Origin: Bifidobacterium breve
GTDB taxonomy: Bacteria > Actinomycetota > Acidimicrobiia > Acidimicrobiales > Acidimicrobilacustridaceae
Reading direction: 5' to 3'
NCBI GenBank assembly: GCA_945862505.1
Contig: CAMAYJ010000023.1
Span: forward strand, 1-34,681
DNA: 34,681 nucleotides
The notes under the pieces are model-generated. The model was not told the DNA's origin, ran no database searches, and saw only the letters and a list, made by a program, of their open reading frames with translations. Positions 1 through 8,639 of the stretch are shown here, one piece after another. Position numbers and translations under genes: made by a program. The number at the start of each line of letters is the position of its first letter. The first letter of the stretch is position 1.

Positions 1-1287
1 CTCGAGGCCGCGATTAACCGAGCAAAGGCCATCGACGGCAAACCAGCTCTCATCGTCCTGCGCAGTCATATCGGGTTCCCCTCTGCAAAATTCACCGACA
101 CCGCTCATGCGCACGGCAACCCCTTCGGTGTTGAGGAAATTGCTGCGACGAAAGCTCTCATGGGAATGCCCGATGAAGCTTTCTGGTGCCCCGATGATGT
201 TCTCGAGCACATGCGTGCTGCTGGAACGCGCCATCGCCCCGAGCGTGAAGCGTGGTACTCGATGTATGAGAACTGGACGGAAAACAAACCGGTGCTCGAC
301 GCCATGCTGGAAGGGCGGGGCCTCGATGGATGGAAGGACGCTCTGCCAACATGGGAACCAGGCGAGCCAGTTGCGACACGTGCCGCAGGCAAAAAGGTTC
401 TTAATGCGTTAGCGCCCGTCGTTCCCGGCCTCATGGGCGGTGGAGCCGATCTCACCGGCAATTGCGGTGTCGAACTCGATGGCGCTGTTCCTTTCTCTCG
501 ATTGAATCGAGACGGACGTCAGATCCATTTCGGTGTTCGCGAGCATGCAATGGGATCTGTGATGAACGGCCTGGCAGCACACGGAGGAATCATCCCCTTC
601 GGAGGCACATTCTTTGTCTTCGCCGATTACATGCGACCGCCAGTCCGTTTGGCCGCTCTCTCTGATCTGCATGTCATCTATTCGTGGACTCACGATTCAA
701 TCGGTGTCGGCGAAGATGGACCCACTCATCAGCCGATCGAACACCTTGCGTCGCTGCGAGCGATGCCGAAGTTGCGGGTGATTCGACCCGCCGATGCCAA
801 CGAGACCGCTCAAGCATGGCGGATTGCCATTGAAATGGGCGGCCCAACAGCACTCGTGTTGAGTCGTCAGAACCTTCCGGTTCTGGAAAACACCGCCGGC
901 AATACAGACGTCGAACGTGGGGCATACATCCTTCGATCGACCAAAGCCGATCCAGACGTCGTCCTGATCGGAACCGGGTCCGAGGTTTCTCTCTGTATTG
1001 CAACTGCCGATCAACTCGCGACCGAGGGAATCCACGCTCGAGTTGTCTCAATGCCATGTTGGGAACTCTTCATGGATCAAGATGATGACTACCAGCGGGC
1101 GATTCTTGGCGAAGGGTTCCCTCGTGTTTCTGTCGAGGCCGGTTCTACCTTCGGCTGGGCGCTGTGGGCCGACGCCTGCGTCGGGATTGACCATTACGGT
1201 GCGAGCGCTCCCGCCTCGGAATTGATGGAGCTCTTCGGCATGACCGTAGAGAACGTCATTGAACACGTTCGTATTGTCCTCAACTGA
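1..1287 (+). CDS. tkt: Transketolase, C-terminal part (5' end outside window)
   Basis: Transketolase moves two-carbon ketol units between sugar phosphates in the non-oxidative pentose phosphate pathway, using thiamine diphosphate. The frame is open from base 1, so the gene starts upstream. About 428 residues are present of a family length near 690, so roughly the first 260 residues, including most of the diphosphate-binding domain, are missing. Visible landmarks are the end of the first domain (KPALIVLRSHIGFPS), the pyrimidine-domain motif GVREHAM with the catalytic Glu, and HDSIGVGEDGPTHQP followed by EHLASLRAMP, all typical of the family. The C-terminal domain follows to the TGA at 1285-1287. 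Transaldolase starts 14 bases downstream on the same strand, as in many actinobacterial tkt-tal operons. The family assignment is firm. Confidence 0.97.
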   Translation, partial: LEAAINRAKAIDGKPALIVLRSHIGFPSAKFTDTAHAHGNPFGVEEIAATKALMGMPDEAFWCPDDVLEHMRAAGTRHRPEREAWYSMYENWTENKPVLDAMLEGRGLDGWKDALPTWEPGEPVATRAAGKKVLNALAPVVPGLMGGGADLTGNCGVELDGAVPFSRLNRDGRQIHFGVREHAMGSVMNGLAAHGGIIPFGGTFFVFADYMRPPVRLAALSDLHVIYSWTHDSIGVGEDGPTHQPIEHLASLRAMPKLRVIRPADANETAQAWRIAIEMGGPTALVLSRQNLPVLENTAGNTDVERGAYILRSTKADPDVVLIGTGSEVSLCIATADQLATEGIHARVVSMPCWELFMDQDDDYQRAILGEGFPRVSVEAGSTFGWALWADACVGIDHYGASAPASELMELFGMTVENVIEHVRIVLN

Positions 1288-1301
1288 CTCGGAGAACCCT
1301 C

Positions 1302-2393
1302 ATGTCTCGTCTTAACGACTTATATACAACCGAGGATCAAAGTCCTTGGCTCGACAACGTGCGGAGAGACTGGATCGAAAACGGCGAGATGCAGCGCTGG
1401 GTTGACCGCGGTGTTCGTGGAGTCACGTCGAATCCAACGATCTTTCAGAAGGCCATTTCTGGTGGAGATGCCTACGACGGGCAATTTCGCGAACTCCTTT
1501 CGAGCGGAACATCGGTTACTGACGCCTATTGGGAACTCGTAGTTACCGACATCAATCATGTTCTCGCTCTTCTGCGTCCGGTCTACGACTCAAGCAACGG
1601 GATCGACGGTTACGTCTCGATCGAGGTCTCTCCGCTGCTCGCTCGCGATACCGAAGGAACAGTTACCGCAGCGCGACATCTTCATCGACTCATCAATCAG
1701 CCGAACCTCTACATAAAGATTCCCGGCACCAGAGAGGGCCTACCGGCTATTAGGTCGATGATCTCCGAAGGAGTGAGCGTGAACGTCACGCTGCTTTTCT
1801 CTCTTGATCGTTACCGTGAGGTGATGGAGGCCTACATTTCTGGCCTCGAAGCTTGTGAGGGTGACCTCTCTGCGGTTTCTTCTGTTGCCTCGTTCTTCAT
1901 TAGTCGAGTCGATTCAGAGGCTGATAAGCGTCTCGACGCTCTGAATTCGACCGAAGCTGCAGCGCTCAAGGGCAAGGTTGCTGTTGCCAACGCACAAGTG
2001 GCCTACGAGGCATTTCTCGAAACGTTTAGTGGTCCCCGTTGGGACGCGTTGGCTGCTCGGGGAGCACGCCCGCAGCGTCCACTCTGGGCGTCAACATCTA
2101 CAAAGAATCCCGACTATCCAGACACGCTCTATGTTGATCAACTCATCGGCCCGAACACTGTCAACACGATTCCTGAGAAGACTCTCGATGACTTCGATGA
2201 TCACGGGACGCTCAAGCGAACTGTCGACGCTGATCTACCTGGCGCCCACGCCGTCCTTTCGACATTTGCCACGCTCGGTATCTCACTCGCAGATGTAACC
2301 GCACAGCTAGAAGATGAAGGCGTTGCGTCCTTCTCTAAGTCGTTCGATGACCTTCTCGAGTCTCTTGAGGCCAAGGCGAAGACTCTGAAGTGA
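1302..2393 (+). CDS. tal: Transaldolase
   Basis: This enzyme transfers a dihydroxyacetone unit between sedoheptulose 7-phosphate and glyceraldehyde 3-phosphate in the cytoplasm. The protein has 363 residues, the length of the mycobacterial-type transaldolase. The N-terminal TSNPTIFQKAI motif (about residues 42-52) and IEVSPLLARDTEGT (107-120) are present. The Schiff-base lysine is expected at K139 in NLYIKIPGT. The motifs RPLWASTSTKNP and TVNTIPEKTL in the C-terminal half are also typical. The ATG at 1302 is preceded by a GGAG at a suitable distance. The gene is cotranscribed with tkt (14-base gap), and its stop overlaps the GTG of the next gene by 4 bases, which suggests translational coupling. 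It is not fused to glucose-6-phosphate isomerase, as happens in some bacteria. Confidence 0.97.
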   Translation: MSRLNDLYTTEDQSPWLDNVRRDWIENGEMQRWVDRGVRGVTSNPTIFQKAISGGDAYDGQFRELLSSGTSVTDAYWELVVTDINHVLALLRPVYDSSNGIDGYVSIEVSPLLARDTEGTVTAARHLHRLINQPNLYIKIPGTREGLPAIRSMISEGVSVNVTLLFSLDRYREVMEAYISGLEACEGDLSAVSSVASFFISRVDSEADKRLDALNSTEAAALKGKVAVANAQVAYEAFLETFSGPRWDALAARGARPQRPLWASTSTKNPDYPDTLYVDQLIGPNTVNTIPEKTLDDFDDHGTLKRTVDADLPGAHAVLSTFATLGISLADVTAQLEDEGVASFSKSFDDLLESLEAKAKTLK

Positions 2394-3073
2394 AAGGTTC
2401 ACTCGTCGTCGTCGACGACGTAGCGAAGGCCTTTGCGCAACTCGTCGTCGATCAAGCCCAATCGAACTCTCTAGCGTTCTCTCTAGCGTTCTCGGGTGGT
2501 TCGACTGCACGCGACTGTTATCGGGAGCTCGCCCGCTCTGGCTCAACCGCTATTGACTGGAAGAACGTCACCGGCTGGTGGGGCGATGAGCGGTGCGTTC
2601 CTCTCACCGATCTCGCTTCCAATTTTCGCTTGGTAAAGGAGTCTCTACTTGAATTCGTTGAGCCCCTCGCTGCGGTCCATCCCATGCATTCAGGAATCTC
2701 TGATCCGGACCTTGCTTATGAGCAACTCCTTCGAGCCTCGCCCCCAATCGACCTCATCCACCTGGGGCTCGGACCAGACGGTCACACCGCATCGCTCTTC
2801 CCTGGTTCCGATGCGCTCGATTCTCCAAAGGATCGGCTTGTGGTTCTAAATCGCGATCCGTCCTCAAACAATCCTCACGAACGGTTGACATTTACCTTTG
2901 AGGCCATCTCTCAGTGCAGGACGGTCGTGGTCACTGTCGCCGGCTCGGCCAAGACAGACGCCCTGCATCGGGTGCTCGACGGCGATCTGAGCGCGCCAGC
3001 CACGCGTCTCTCTGGGACAGACGTCATTTGGCTCGTAGACAACGCGGCAATGGGCGCACGAACCCCCCGATAG
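2390..3073 (+). CDS. pgl: 6-phosphogluconolactonase
   Basis: It hydrolyses 6-phosphogluconolactone to 6-phosphogluconate, the second step of the oxidative pentose phosphate pathway. The protein has 227 residues, near the usual 230-250. It shows the phosphate-loop motif SGGST (about residue 36), WWGDERCVP (64-72) and GLGPDGHTASLFPG (126-139), which together define the DevB/SOL family. The GTG start at 2390 overlaps the tal stop (GTGA). Just before the SGGST loop a 12-base unit occurs twice in tandem (2468-2491), giving SLAFSLAF in the protein, and Ala replaces the more common Pro after GGST. In many actinobacteria zwf and opcA lie between tal and pgl; here they are absent. The next gene is fbiC, 10 bases downstream. 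Confidence 0.94.
   Translation: MKGSLVVVDDVAKAFAQLVVDQAQSNSLAFSLAFSGGSTARDCYRELARSGSTAIDWKNVTGWWGDERCVPLTDLASNFRLVKESLLEFVEPLAAVHPMHSGISDPDLAYEQLLRASPPIDLIHLGLGPDGHTASLFPGSDALDSPKDRLVVLNRDPSSNNPHERLTFTFEAISQCRTVVVTVAGSAKTDALHRVLDGDLSAPATRLSGTDVIWLVDNAAMGARTPR
2468..2491 (+). repeat. Perfect 2 x 12-bp in-frame tandem duplication inside pgl
   Basis: The unit tctctagcgttc occurs twice head to tail with no mismatch and encodes the repeated SLAF residues just before the conserved SGGST loop. It keeps the reading frame, so it could be a recent slippage event or a family-typical Leu/Ala/Phe strand that happens to repeat. Confidence 0.8.
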
Positions 3074-3083
3074 GGTTCCCGAC

Positions 3084-5423
3084 ATGCTTCGGCTCGATGC
3101 TCCGCTCGAAGAACTCATGGCGCGAGCCAGGTCTATTCGTGACAACTCGTTTGGTGTGAGGGTTACCTATTCGCCGAAGGTGTTCATTCCTCTCACCATG
3201 CTCTGTCGCGATCGCTGTGGCTATTGCACCTTTGCGCAACCGCCCGCTCGCCTTGAGTCCCCGTACCTCTCCCCCGCTCAAGTCCGAGCCCTTGCGATCG
3301 CCGGAGCACGGGTTGGTTGTCATGAAGCCCTCTTCACACTCGGAGAGGCTCCTGAGGACCGTTATCCAATCGCGGCGCAATGGCTCTCCGACAATGGTTA
3401 CTCCTCGACGATCGATTATGTCGCTGCGATGGCTCAACTCGTTCTCGACGAAACGGGGCTACTCCCCCACGCCAATGCTGGGGCGCTGCCGGCCGATCAA
3501 CTCGCACAATTGCGGAAGGTTTCCCCGTCTCAAGGCGCGATGGTTGAGTCGTTGCGTGGTGATCTTGAATGTCACCGTGGTGCTCCCGATAAAACTCCTG
3601 AACGCCGCCTCGCAACGCTCGAATCGGCGGGCGAACTCGCCATTCCTTTCACTACCGGAATACTCGTCGGCATCGGGGAAAATCGTGAAGATCGCATCGA
3701 GGCGCTCGAAGCGATAGCTGCTTCACACCTTCGACATGGCCACGTGCAGGAAGTGATCGTTCAGAACTTCCTCCCCAAAGAGGGAACCGCAATGCATTCC
3801 GCTCCGGCCTGTCCAAGCGACGTCTACCTAGATGCCATCGCTCTCGCCCGAATCATTCTCCCTCCGGATGTGCACCTTCAGGCGCCACCAAATCTTTCTG
3901 ATGATTTCGGCATCCTCCTCGACGCAGGCATCGACGACTGGGGCGGCGTCTCCCCGGTTACCGCTGACCATGTGAACCCCGAGCGGCCTTGGCCAGATCT
4001 CGACCGCCTGCGTGAAGTTACCGAAGCAAAGGGCTTCGAACTTACTCCTCGTCTCACTGTCCATCCTGAGTTCGTGCGGGAAGACACCAAGTGGATCGAT
4101 GAAGGCCTTCGCTTTTCGGTGATGGATCGATCAGACGCCGATGGACTCGCCCGAGATGATCCCGGAGCCGTCTTCGTCCAGTCGCTCAAGCCCGCTGCTC
4201 CTGAACAGGTTGATGACGGCGTTGAAGTCCTTCAGATCGGACCGCGGTCCACAATTTGGAGCGCTGGTTCACGTATCAGCCCACCTGCGCTTATTCCTGC
4301 GAAGGGACGAGCAACCGGCGCAGTTGCTGAAGTCATCGCCGGGGTGCGTCTAGGACAAGAACCAGGTCTCGACGAGATCGTCACACTGTTCGGTGCTCGC
4401 GGCCAGAACTTCGCCGCAGTGACGCAATTGGCCGACGAACTCCGACAGGAAGCTGTTGGAGATACGGTCACTTGGGTACATAACCGAAATATCAATTACA
4501 CAAACGTCTGCACGTTTAAGTGCAAATTCTGCGGATTTAGCAAAGGCCCGCTTTCGCTGAATCTGCGCGGCACTCCTTACTTACTGACCCTTGATGACAT
4601 TGCTACGAGAAGTCGTGAAGCGGCAGATCTCGGCGCGACGGAGGTCTGCCTTCAAGGTGGAATTCATCCAGACTTCGACGGCAACTACTACATCGATGTT
4701 GCACGCGCCGTTTCCGTAGCAGTTCCTGAAATACACATTCACGGATTCACCGCTCTCGAAGTCACCGAAGGCGCACGACGCCTCGATGAACCACTCGACT
4801 CCTACCTCCGCCGTCTCAAAGACGCCGGTCTAAAAACCCTCCCAGGCACGGCCGCCGAAATTCTCGATGATGAAATACGCGCCATCATCTGTTCAGACAA
4901 GATCAACACCGAGGAATGGCTCGAGGCTCACCGGATCGCACATAGCGTTGGTCTTCGTTCCAACATCACCATCATGTTCGGTTCTGTAGAGCGACCCATC
5001 CATTGGGCCCGTCACATCGTCCGCACTCGAGATCTACAAAGAGAGACCGGCGGATTCACCGAATTTGTGCCGCTTCCATTCGTGCATATGGCAACTCCGT
5101 TGTACCTCCAGAAGAAAGCCCGGAGAGGTCCAACGTTCCGCGAGACGATGCTCATGCACGCGATTCCGCGCATCGCCTACCGCGGCCTCATCGACAACAT
5201 TCAGGCTTCGTGGGTGAAGTTGGGTGCCAACGGTTCCAGACAGGCGTTGCAGGCTGGCGCCAACGATCTGGGTGGAACGCTGATGGATGAGAACATCAGT
5301 CGCGCCGCCGGAGCCGATCATGGCCAAGGTATGGAACCGTCCGATTTTGCCGAACTCGTGGCCCCAATCGGCCGCAACGCTGTGCAGCGCACGACGCTGT
5401 ACGGACGTCTTGCCGGAGTCTGA
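3084..5423 (+). CDS. fbiC: FO synthase, fused CofG-CofH type (F420 biosynthesis)
   Basis: FbiC makes FO (7,8-didemethyl-8-hydroxy-5-deazariboflavin), the chromophore of coenzyme F420, from tyrosine and a flavin pathway intermediate. The 779-residue protein contains two radical-SAM halves. The N-terminal CofG-like half has CxxxCxxC at C41, C45 and C48 (CRDRCGYC). The C-terminal CofH-like half has a second CxxxCxxC at about C476, C480 and C483 (CTFKCKFC), followed by typical CofH sequences such as CLQGGIHPDFDG. Fusion of both halves is the actinobacterial arrangement; archaea and cyanobacteria have two separate genes. The ATG at 3084 lies 10 bases after the pgl stop, so the gene is probably in the tkt-tal-pgl transcript. 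Both clusters look intact. No F420-dependent enzyme or other cof/fbi gene is visible in the window. Confidence 0.96.
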   Translation: MLRLDAPLEELMARARSIRDNSFGVRVTYSPKVFIPLTMLCRDRCGYCTFAQPPARLESPYLSPAQVRALAIAGARVGCHEALFTLGEAPEDRYPIAAQWLSDNGYSSTIDYVAAMAQLVLDETGLLPHANAGALPADQLAQLRKVSPSQGAMVESLRGDLECHRGAPDKTPERRLATLESAGELAIPFTTGILVGIGENREDRIEALEAIAASHLRHGHVQEVIVQNFLPKEGTAMHSAPACPSDVYLDAIALARIILPPDVHLQAPPNLSDDFGILLDAGIDDWGGVSPVTADHVNPERPWPDLDRLREVTEAKGFELTPRLTVHPEFVREDTKWIDEGLRFSVMDRSDADGLARDDPGAVFVQSLKPAAPEQVDDGVEVLQIGPRSTIWSAGSRISPPALIPAKGRATGAVAEVIAGVRLGQEPGLDEIVTLFGARGQNFAAVTQLADELRQEAVGDTVTWVHNRNINYTNVCTFKCKFCGFSKGPLSLNLRGTPYLLTLDDIATRSREAADLGATEVCLQGGIHPDFDGNYYIDVARAVSVAVPEIHIHGFTALEVTEGARRLDEPLDSYLRRLKDAGLKTLPGTAAEILDDEIRAIICSDKINTEEWLEAHRIAHSVGLRSNITIMFGSVERPIHWARHIVRTRDLQRETGGFTEFVPLPFVHMATPLYLQKKARRGPTFRETMLMHAIPRIAYRGLIDNIQASWVKLGANGSRQALQAGANDLGGTLMDENISRAAGADHGQGMEPSDFAELVAPIGRNAVQRTTLYGRLAGV

Positions 5424-5424
5424 G

Positions 5425-5628
5425 CTAGTCCATCGAGTCGTCGGGCTCGCTCAGCAGAACAATGGCTTTCTCAACGGCGCGCCGAGCCCTTGTTAATCGC
5501 TTCTCATCTACCGGCAATTCATGACCACCAGCATCAATCGATTCGCGCAAGCGAATGATTGCGAGGTCGGCCAGTTCTTCGGCGATCGTTTCGAGTCGAG
5601 TTCGTAGCTCATCAAATTCTCCTGACAT
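5425..5628 (-). CDS. Small conserved helical protein, function unknown
   Basis: This is a 67-residue, mostly charged helical protein (it contains ELRTRLETIAEELADLAI and RLTRARRAVEKAIVLL) without a membrane segment or cysteine. The heptad-like spacing of Leu/Ile suggests a short coiled coil or helical hairpin. I chose the ATG at 5628 rather than the upstream in-frame start at 5667 because an AAGGA Shine-Dalgarno sequence lies 7 bases before it. It converges with fbiC, whose stop is one base away, and diverges from the Cys-rich gene at 5715. I believe I have seen similar short proteins in other actinobacteria, but I cannot name a family. Confidence 0.7.
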   Translation of the reverse strand: MSGEFDELRTRLETIAEELADLAIIRLRESIDAGGHELPVDEKRLTRARRAVEKAIVLLSEPDDSMD

Positions 5629-5714
5629 TTCCGTATCCTTACTCACCGGTTGAGACAGAGCGAGCAACTAGAGTTTCGCTCGTACTCTTTACCCGATAGT
5701 GGACGGATGGTTCG

Positions 5715-6470
5715 ATGGCTGGGCAACGAAGTGAGATCACCGATGACGACACGCACGAGTGGATCTCATTCGATCTCGACGGAGAGACCTACACCTTCGA
5801 TGTCACTTGGCTTACGAGTAACTGGAAGTGCATCTACGGCGACGGTTGCTTAGGCATTGGAGAAGAAGCAGCGCCCGAGAAGATGTTCGGATGCTGCTCT
5901 CACGGCGCCCATTTCGCTGACAAAGACGACCGCAAACGAGTAGCCGAAGTGTTCCCTCGTCTACGCGACGACGAGTGGCAGTTCAAAGCGGTCGCTGCCG
6001 ATCTCGGCGGTCCCATCCATAAGGACCATGGCGAGTGGGTCACACGGCGCCACGAAGACGCCTGCATCTTTCTCAATCGTCCGGGCTTCGAAGGCGGGGC
6101 CGGATGTGCATTTCACACCGCGGCGCAGTCTCGCGGAGAAAGCTTCATCGATTGGAAGCCTGAAGTCTGCTGGCAGGTCCCCGTCCGTCTCGATTTCCAT
6201 ATCGACGACAACGAATGGGAAACAAACATTCTCCGGGAATGGAAGCGCCGAGACTGGGGTGAAGGTGGAGACGACTTTCACTGGTGGTGCACCGAAGACC
6301 CCCGCGCATTCGTAGGCGAGGTTCCAGTCTATGTTTCGAGTAGAGATGAGATCATTGCTCTCGTTGGGCAAGGCGCGTACGACCACATCGTAGAAATCAT
6401 TGAACGAAAAGGAACCGAAGTTTTCCTTCCGCACCCATCAATGAAACGCACCGCCGCAAGCGCCGAATAA
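5715..6470 (+). CDS. Conserved Cys-rich protein, possible metal or Fe-S binding
   Basis: The 251-residue soluble protein has no signal peptide or membrane segment and is rich in Trp, His and acidic residues. It carries a set of well-spaced cysteines: C39 and C45 (CIYGDGC), C60-C61 (FGCCSHGAHF), then a later group in ACIFLNRPGF, GAGCAFH, PEVCWQVPVR and WWCTEDP. The order Cx5C, CC, C, C, C resembles the metal-binding pattern of YkgJ/DUF3109-type proteins, which is why I suspect a bound metal or cluster. That is inference from spacing, not a family match. The gene is monocistronic, diverges from the 67-residue protein and converges with typA; the two stop codons lie within a 7-bp inverted repeat. 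The start has only a weak purine tract (GGACGGATGG) upstream. Function unknown. Confidence 0.78.
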   Translation: MAGQRSEITDDDTHEWISFDLDGETYTFDVTWLTSNWKCIYGDGCLGIGEEAAPEKMFGCCSHGAHFADKDDRKRVAEVFPRLRDDEWQFKAVAADLGGPIHKDHGEWVTRRHEDACIFLNRPGFEGGAGCAFHTAAQSRGESFIDWKPEVCWQVPVRLDFHIDDNEWETNILREWKRRDWGEGGDDFHWWCTEDPRAFVGEVPVYVSSRDEIIALVGQGAYDHIVEIIERKGTEVFLPHPSMKRTAASAE

Positions 6471-6488
6471 GAATCTACAAAATTCTTA
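6468..6488. terminator. Weak AT-rich inverted repeat between convergent stops
   Basis: TAAGAAT and ATTCTTA form a perfect 7-bp stem around a 7-base loop. The left arm contains the TAA stop of the + strand gene and the right arm contains the TAA stop of typA. The stem is AT-rich and has no strong T-run, so it would be a weak terminator at best. The symmetry may only reflect the two stops. Confidence 0.3.
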
Positions 6489-8318
6489 CTTCTTATTGGT
6501 GCGTCGACGATCTGATTCTTTGAGCAGGCGTTTACGCAGTCGAAGAGATAGCGGTGTGATTTCAACAAGTTCGTCGTCACCGATGAACTCGATGGCTGTT
6601 TCGAGCGTGACTTCGCGGGGTGGGACCAACTTGATCGCTTCGTCCGCTGAATGAGTACGAATGTTGGTCTTCTGCTTTTCGCGGATGATGTTGATCATCA
6701 TGTCGTCACTGCGTGAGTTCTCTCCGACGATCATCCCCTCGTAAACCGCTTCTCCTGAGCCGATAAACATTTCGCCGCGCTCTTGAAGGTTTCCGAGCGC
6801 GTAACCAGTGGAGGTTCCGTCACGATCAGAAATCATCGCACCACCCTTACGGGTGGGGAGATCGCCGACCCATGGCACCCAACCGGCGTTGTGCTGATGC
6901 ATGAGGGCAGTTCCGCGTGTAGCGGTAAGTAACTGAGAGCGGAACCCAATGAGGCCGCGGGCCGGGGCTTCAACGGTCACGATGGTTCGGCCAGTGTCGC
7001 CTGGTCGAAGATCGGTGACACGCCCCTTACGGGGAGCGAGCGCCTGTGTGACGGTACCAACATGTTCGTCAGGAACATCGATAACTGCTCGCTCGAGCGG
7101 CTCGTGTTTGGTTCCATCGATGAGCTTGACGATTACCTCGGGACGACTGACCTGAAGCTCATAGCCCTCTCGGCGCATGGTCTCGATAAGTACGGCGAGC
7201 TGAAGTTCGCCTCGGCCTGAGACCTCGATGATGTCAGGTGATTCGGTAGGTTCAACCTTGATCGAAACGTTTCCGAGGATTTCCCGGTCGAGCCGATCAC
7301 GAAGATGACGAGACGTGAGGAATTGGCCTTCCTTGCCAGCAAGGGGCGAGGTGTTGACGCCAAAGGTCATGCGCAGCACTGGCTCATCGACTGTGAGACG
7401 AGGCAACGCAACAGGATTCACCGAGTCAGCGAGCGTGTCGCCGATCTCGACCTCAGGGAAACCGGCCACGATGAAAAGGTCGCCAGCTCTCACCGAATCG
7501 ACCTCGATTCGACCGATGCCTGAGAACGTCATGAGTTGGCTCAGCTTTCGCCGAAGCGGGCTTTGTCCTTCGTCTTCTTCGCACAGTGCAACCTGCTCGC
7601 CTCGACGGAGCGTTCCTTGCATCACCCGACCAATGGCGAGGCGGCCCAGATATTCAGAAGCATCGAGGTTGGTAACAATCGCCTGCGCCGGAGCGTCGGG
7701 ATCGCCAGTCGGAGCAGGAATCGCGTCGACGATGGCCTGGAAGAGCGGCGTGAGATCGTCGCCTTCGCCCGGCATTCCTATTCCAGAAACTGCTTTACCT
7801 TCTCGGGCAATAGCGGAGATAACGGGAAACTCGATTGCGTGTTCATCGGCATCGAGATCAAGGAAAAGTTGGTAGATCTCATCGAGAACCTCTTCAGGTC
7901 GCGCATCTTGGCGATCGACCTTGTTGATGACGACAACGGTTGGCAATGAAAGAGCTAGAGCCTTCGACAGCACGTAACGGGTCTGAGGCAGGGGGCCTTC
8001 AGCGGCATCGACAAGAAGGATGACGCCGTCGACCATCGAGAGGGCGCGTTCGACCTCGCCACCGAAATCGGAGTGGCCAGGGGTGTCGACGAGATTGATC
8101 TGAATGTCGTTCCAAGTGACTGAAGCGGCCTTGGCGAGAATCGTGATGCCACGTTCGCGTTCTTGATCGTTCGAATCCATAATTCGATCCACCACAGCGG
8201 CATGTTCACTGAACGTACCGGTCGCCCGAAGTAACGCATCGACGAGGGTGGTCTTGCCATGATCGACGTGGGCGACGAGCGCGACGCTACGCAACGGAAG
8301 AGAAGAGGTGGGGGGCAC
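6486..8318 (-). CDS. typA: GTP-binding protein TypA/BipA
   Basis: TypA is a ribosome-associated translational GTPase involved in ribosome assembly and stress adaptation. The 610-residue length matches the family. The GTPase motifs are intact: G1 AHVDHGKTT (about residues 16-24), the RERGITI switch I sequence, G3 [14 protein letters not shown] and G4 NKVD. The EF-Tu domain 2-like region, an EF-G domain V-like region (FIEIS-type [11 protein letters not shown]) and the TypA-specific C-terminal domain with [18 protein letters not shown] follow. The C-terminus ends in a basic tail ([16 protein letters not shown]), common in the family. It is the last gene of a long minus-strand run; the 64-residue protein gene ends 44 bases upstream. 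Confidence 0.97.
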   Translation of the reverse strand: MPPTSSLPLRSVALVAHVDHGKTTLVDALLRATGTFSEHAAVVDRIMDSNDQERERGITILAKAASVTWNDIQINLVDTPGHSDFGGEVERALSMVDGVILLVDAAEGPLPQTRYVLSKALALSLPTVVVINKVDRQDARPEEVLDEIYQLFLDLDADEHAIEFPVISAIAREGKAVSGIGMPGEGDDLTPLFQAIVDAIPAPTGDPDAPAQAIVTNLDASEYLGRLAIGRVMQGTLRRGEQVALCEEDEGQSPLRRKLSQLMTFSGIGRIEVDSVRAGDLFIVAGFPEVEIGDTLADSVNPVALPRLTVDEPVLRMTFGVNTSPLAGKEGQFLTSRHLRDRLDREILGNVSIKVEPTESPDIIEVSGRGELQLAVLIETMRREGYELQVSRPEVIVKLIDGTKHEPLERAVIDVPDEHVGTVTQALAPRKGRVTDLRPGDTGRTIVTVEAPARGLIGFRSQLLTATRGTALMHQHNAGWVPWVGDLPTRKGGAMISDRDGTSTGYALGNLQERGEMFIGSGEAVYEGMIVGENSRSDDMMINIIREKQKTNIRTHSADEAIKLVPPREVTLETAIEFIGDDELVEITPLSLRLRKRLLKESDRRRTNKK

Positions 8319-8362
8319 GAGTGTCTTTCAGTTCGGTCCACCGGCACAGGACCGATGGGAGT

Positions 8363-8557
8363 TCAGGAGGGCCAGGCGCTTTCGTCGCGATCGGCCTCTG
8401 CGTCGTACATGCACCATGACGAATGGTCATGGCCCGGATCGGCCCCACACTCAGGGCACGGTTCGGCATCGCGAGCATCGAGGATCGCGTCAAGATTTTC
8501 GTTGGTGCGTTTGAGGGCTCTCGCTTCCTCGAAACGCCGATGTCGACCCTTTTTCAA
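8363..8557 (-). CDS. Small Cys/His-containing protein, possible zinc binding
   Basis: The 64-residue protein has a basic N-terminal helix (MKKGRHRRFEEARALKR) and a compact C-terminal part with CPEC (C34, C37), GHDHSSWC (H43, H45, C49) and an acidic tail. CxxC followed by His and Cys is suggestive of a zinc site, but the spacing is short and I cannot assign a known fold. It lies between rnd and typA on the same strand, 82 bases after rnd and 44 before typA, which fits a cotranscribed gene. The basic head suggests RNA or ribosome contact, which would suit its neighbours; this is speculation. The gene call rests on sequence character and position. Confidence 0.68.
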   Translation of the reverse strand: MKKGRHRRFEEARALKRTNENLDAILDARDAEPCPECGADPGHDHSSWCMYDAEADRDESAWPS

Positions 8558-8639
8558 CGGTCAACTCCCGTCGGTGAGATTGCCGAGGGAGTGTATCGGT
8601 ACCAGAGGCAGTCGGGTGTTATCTCAGATGGAGAGTTCC

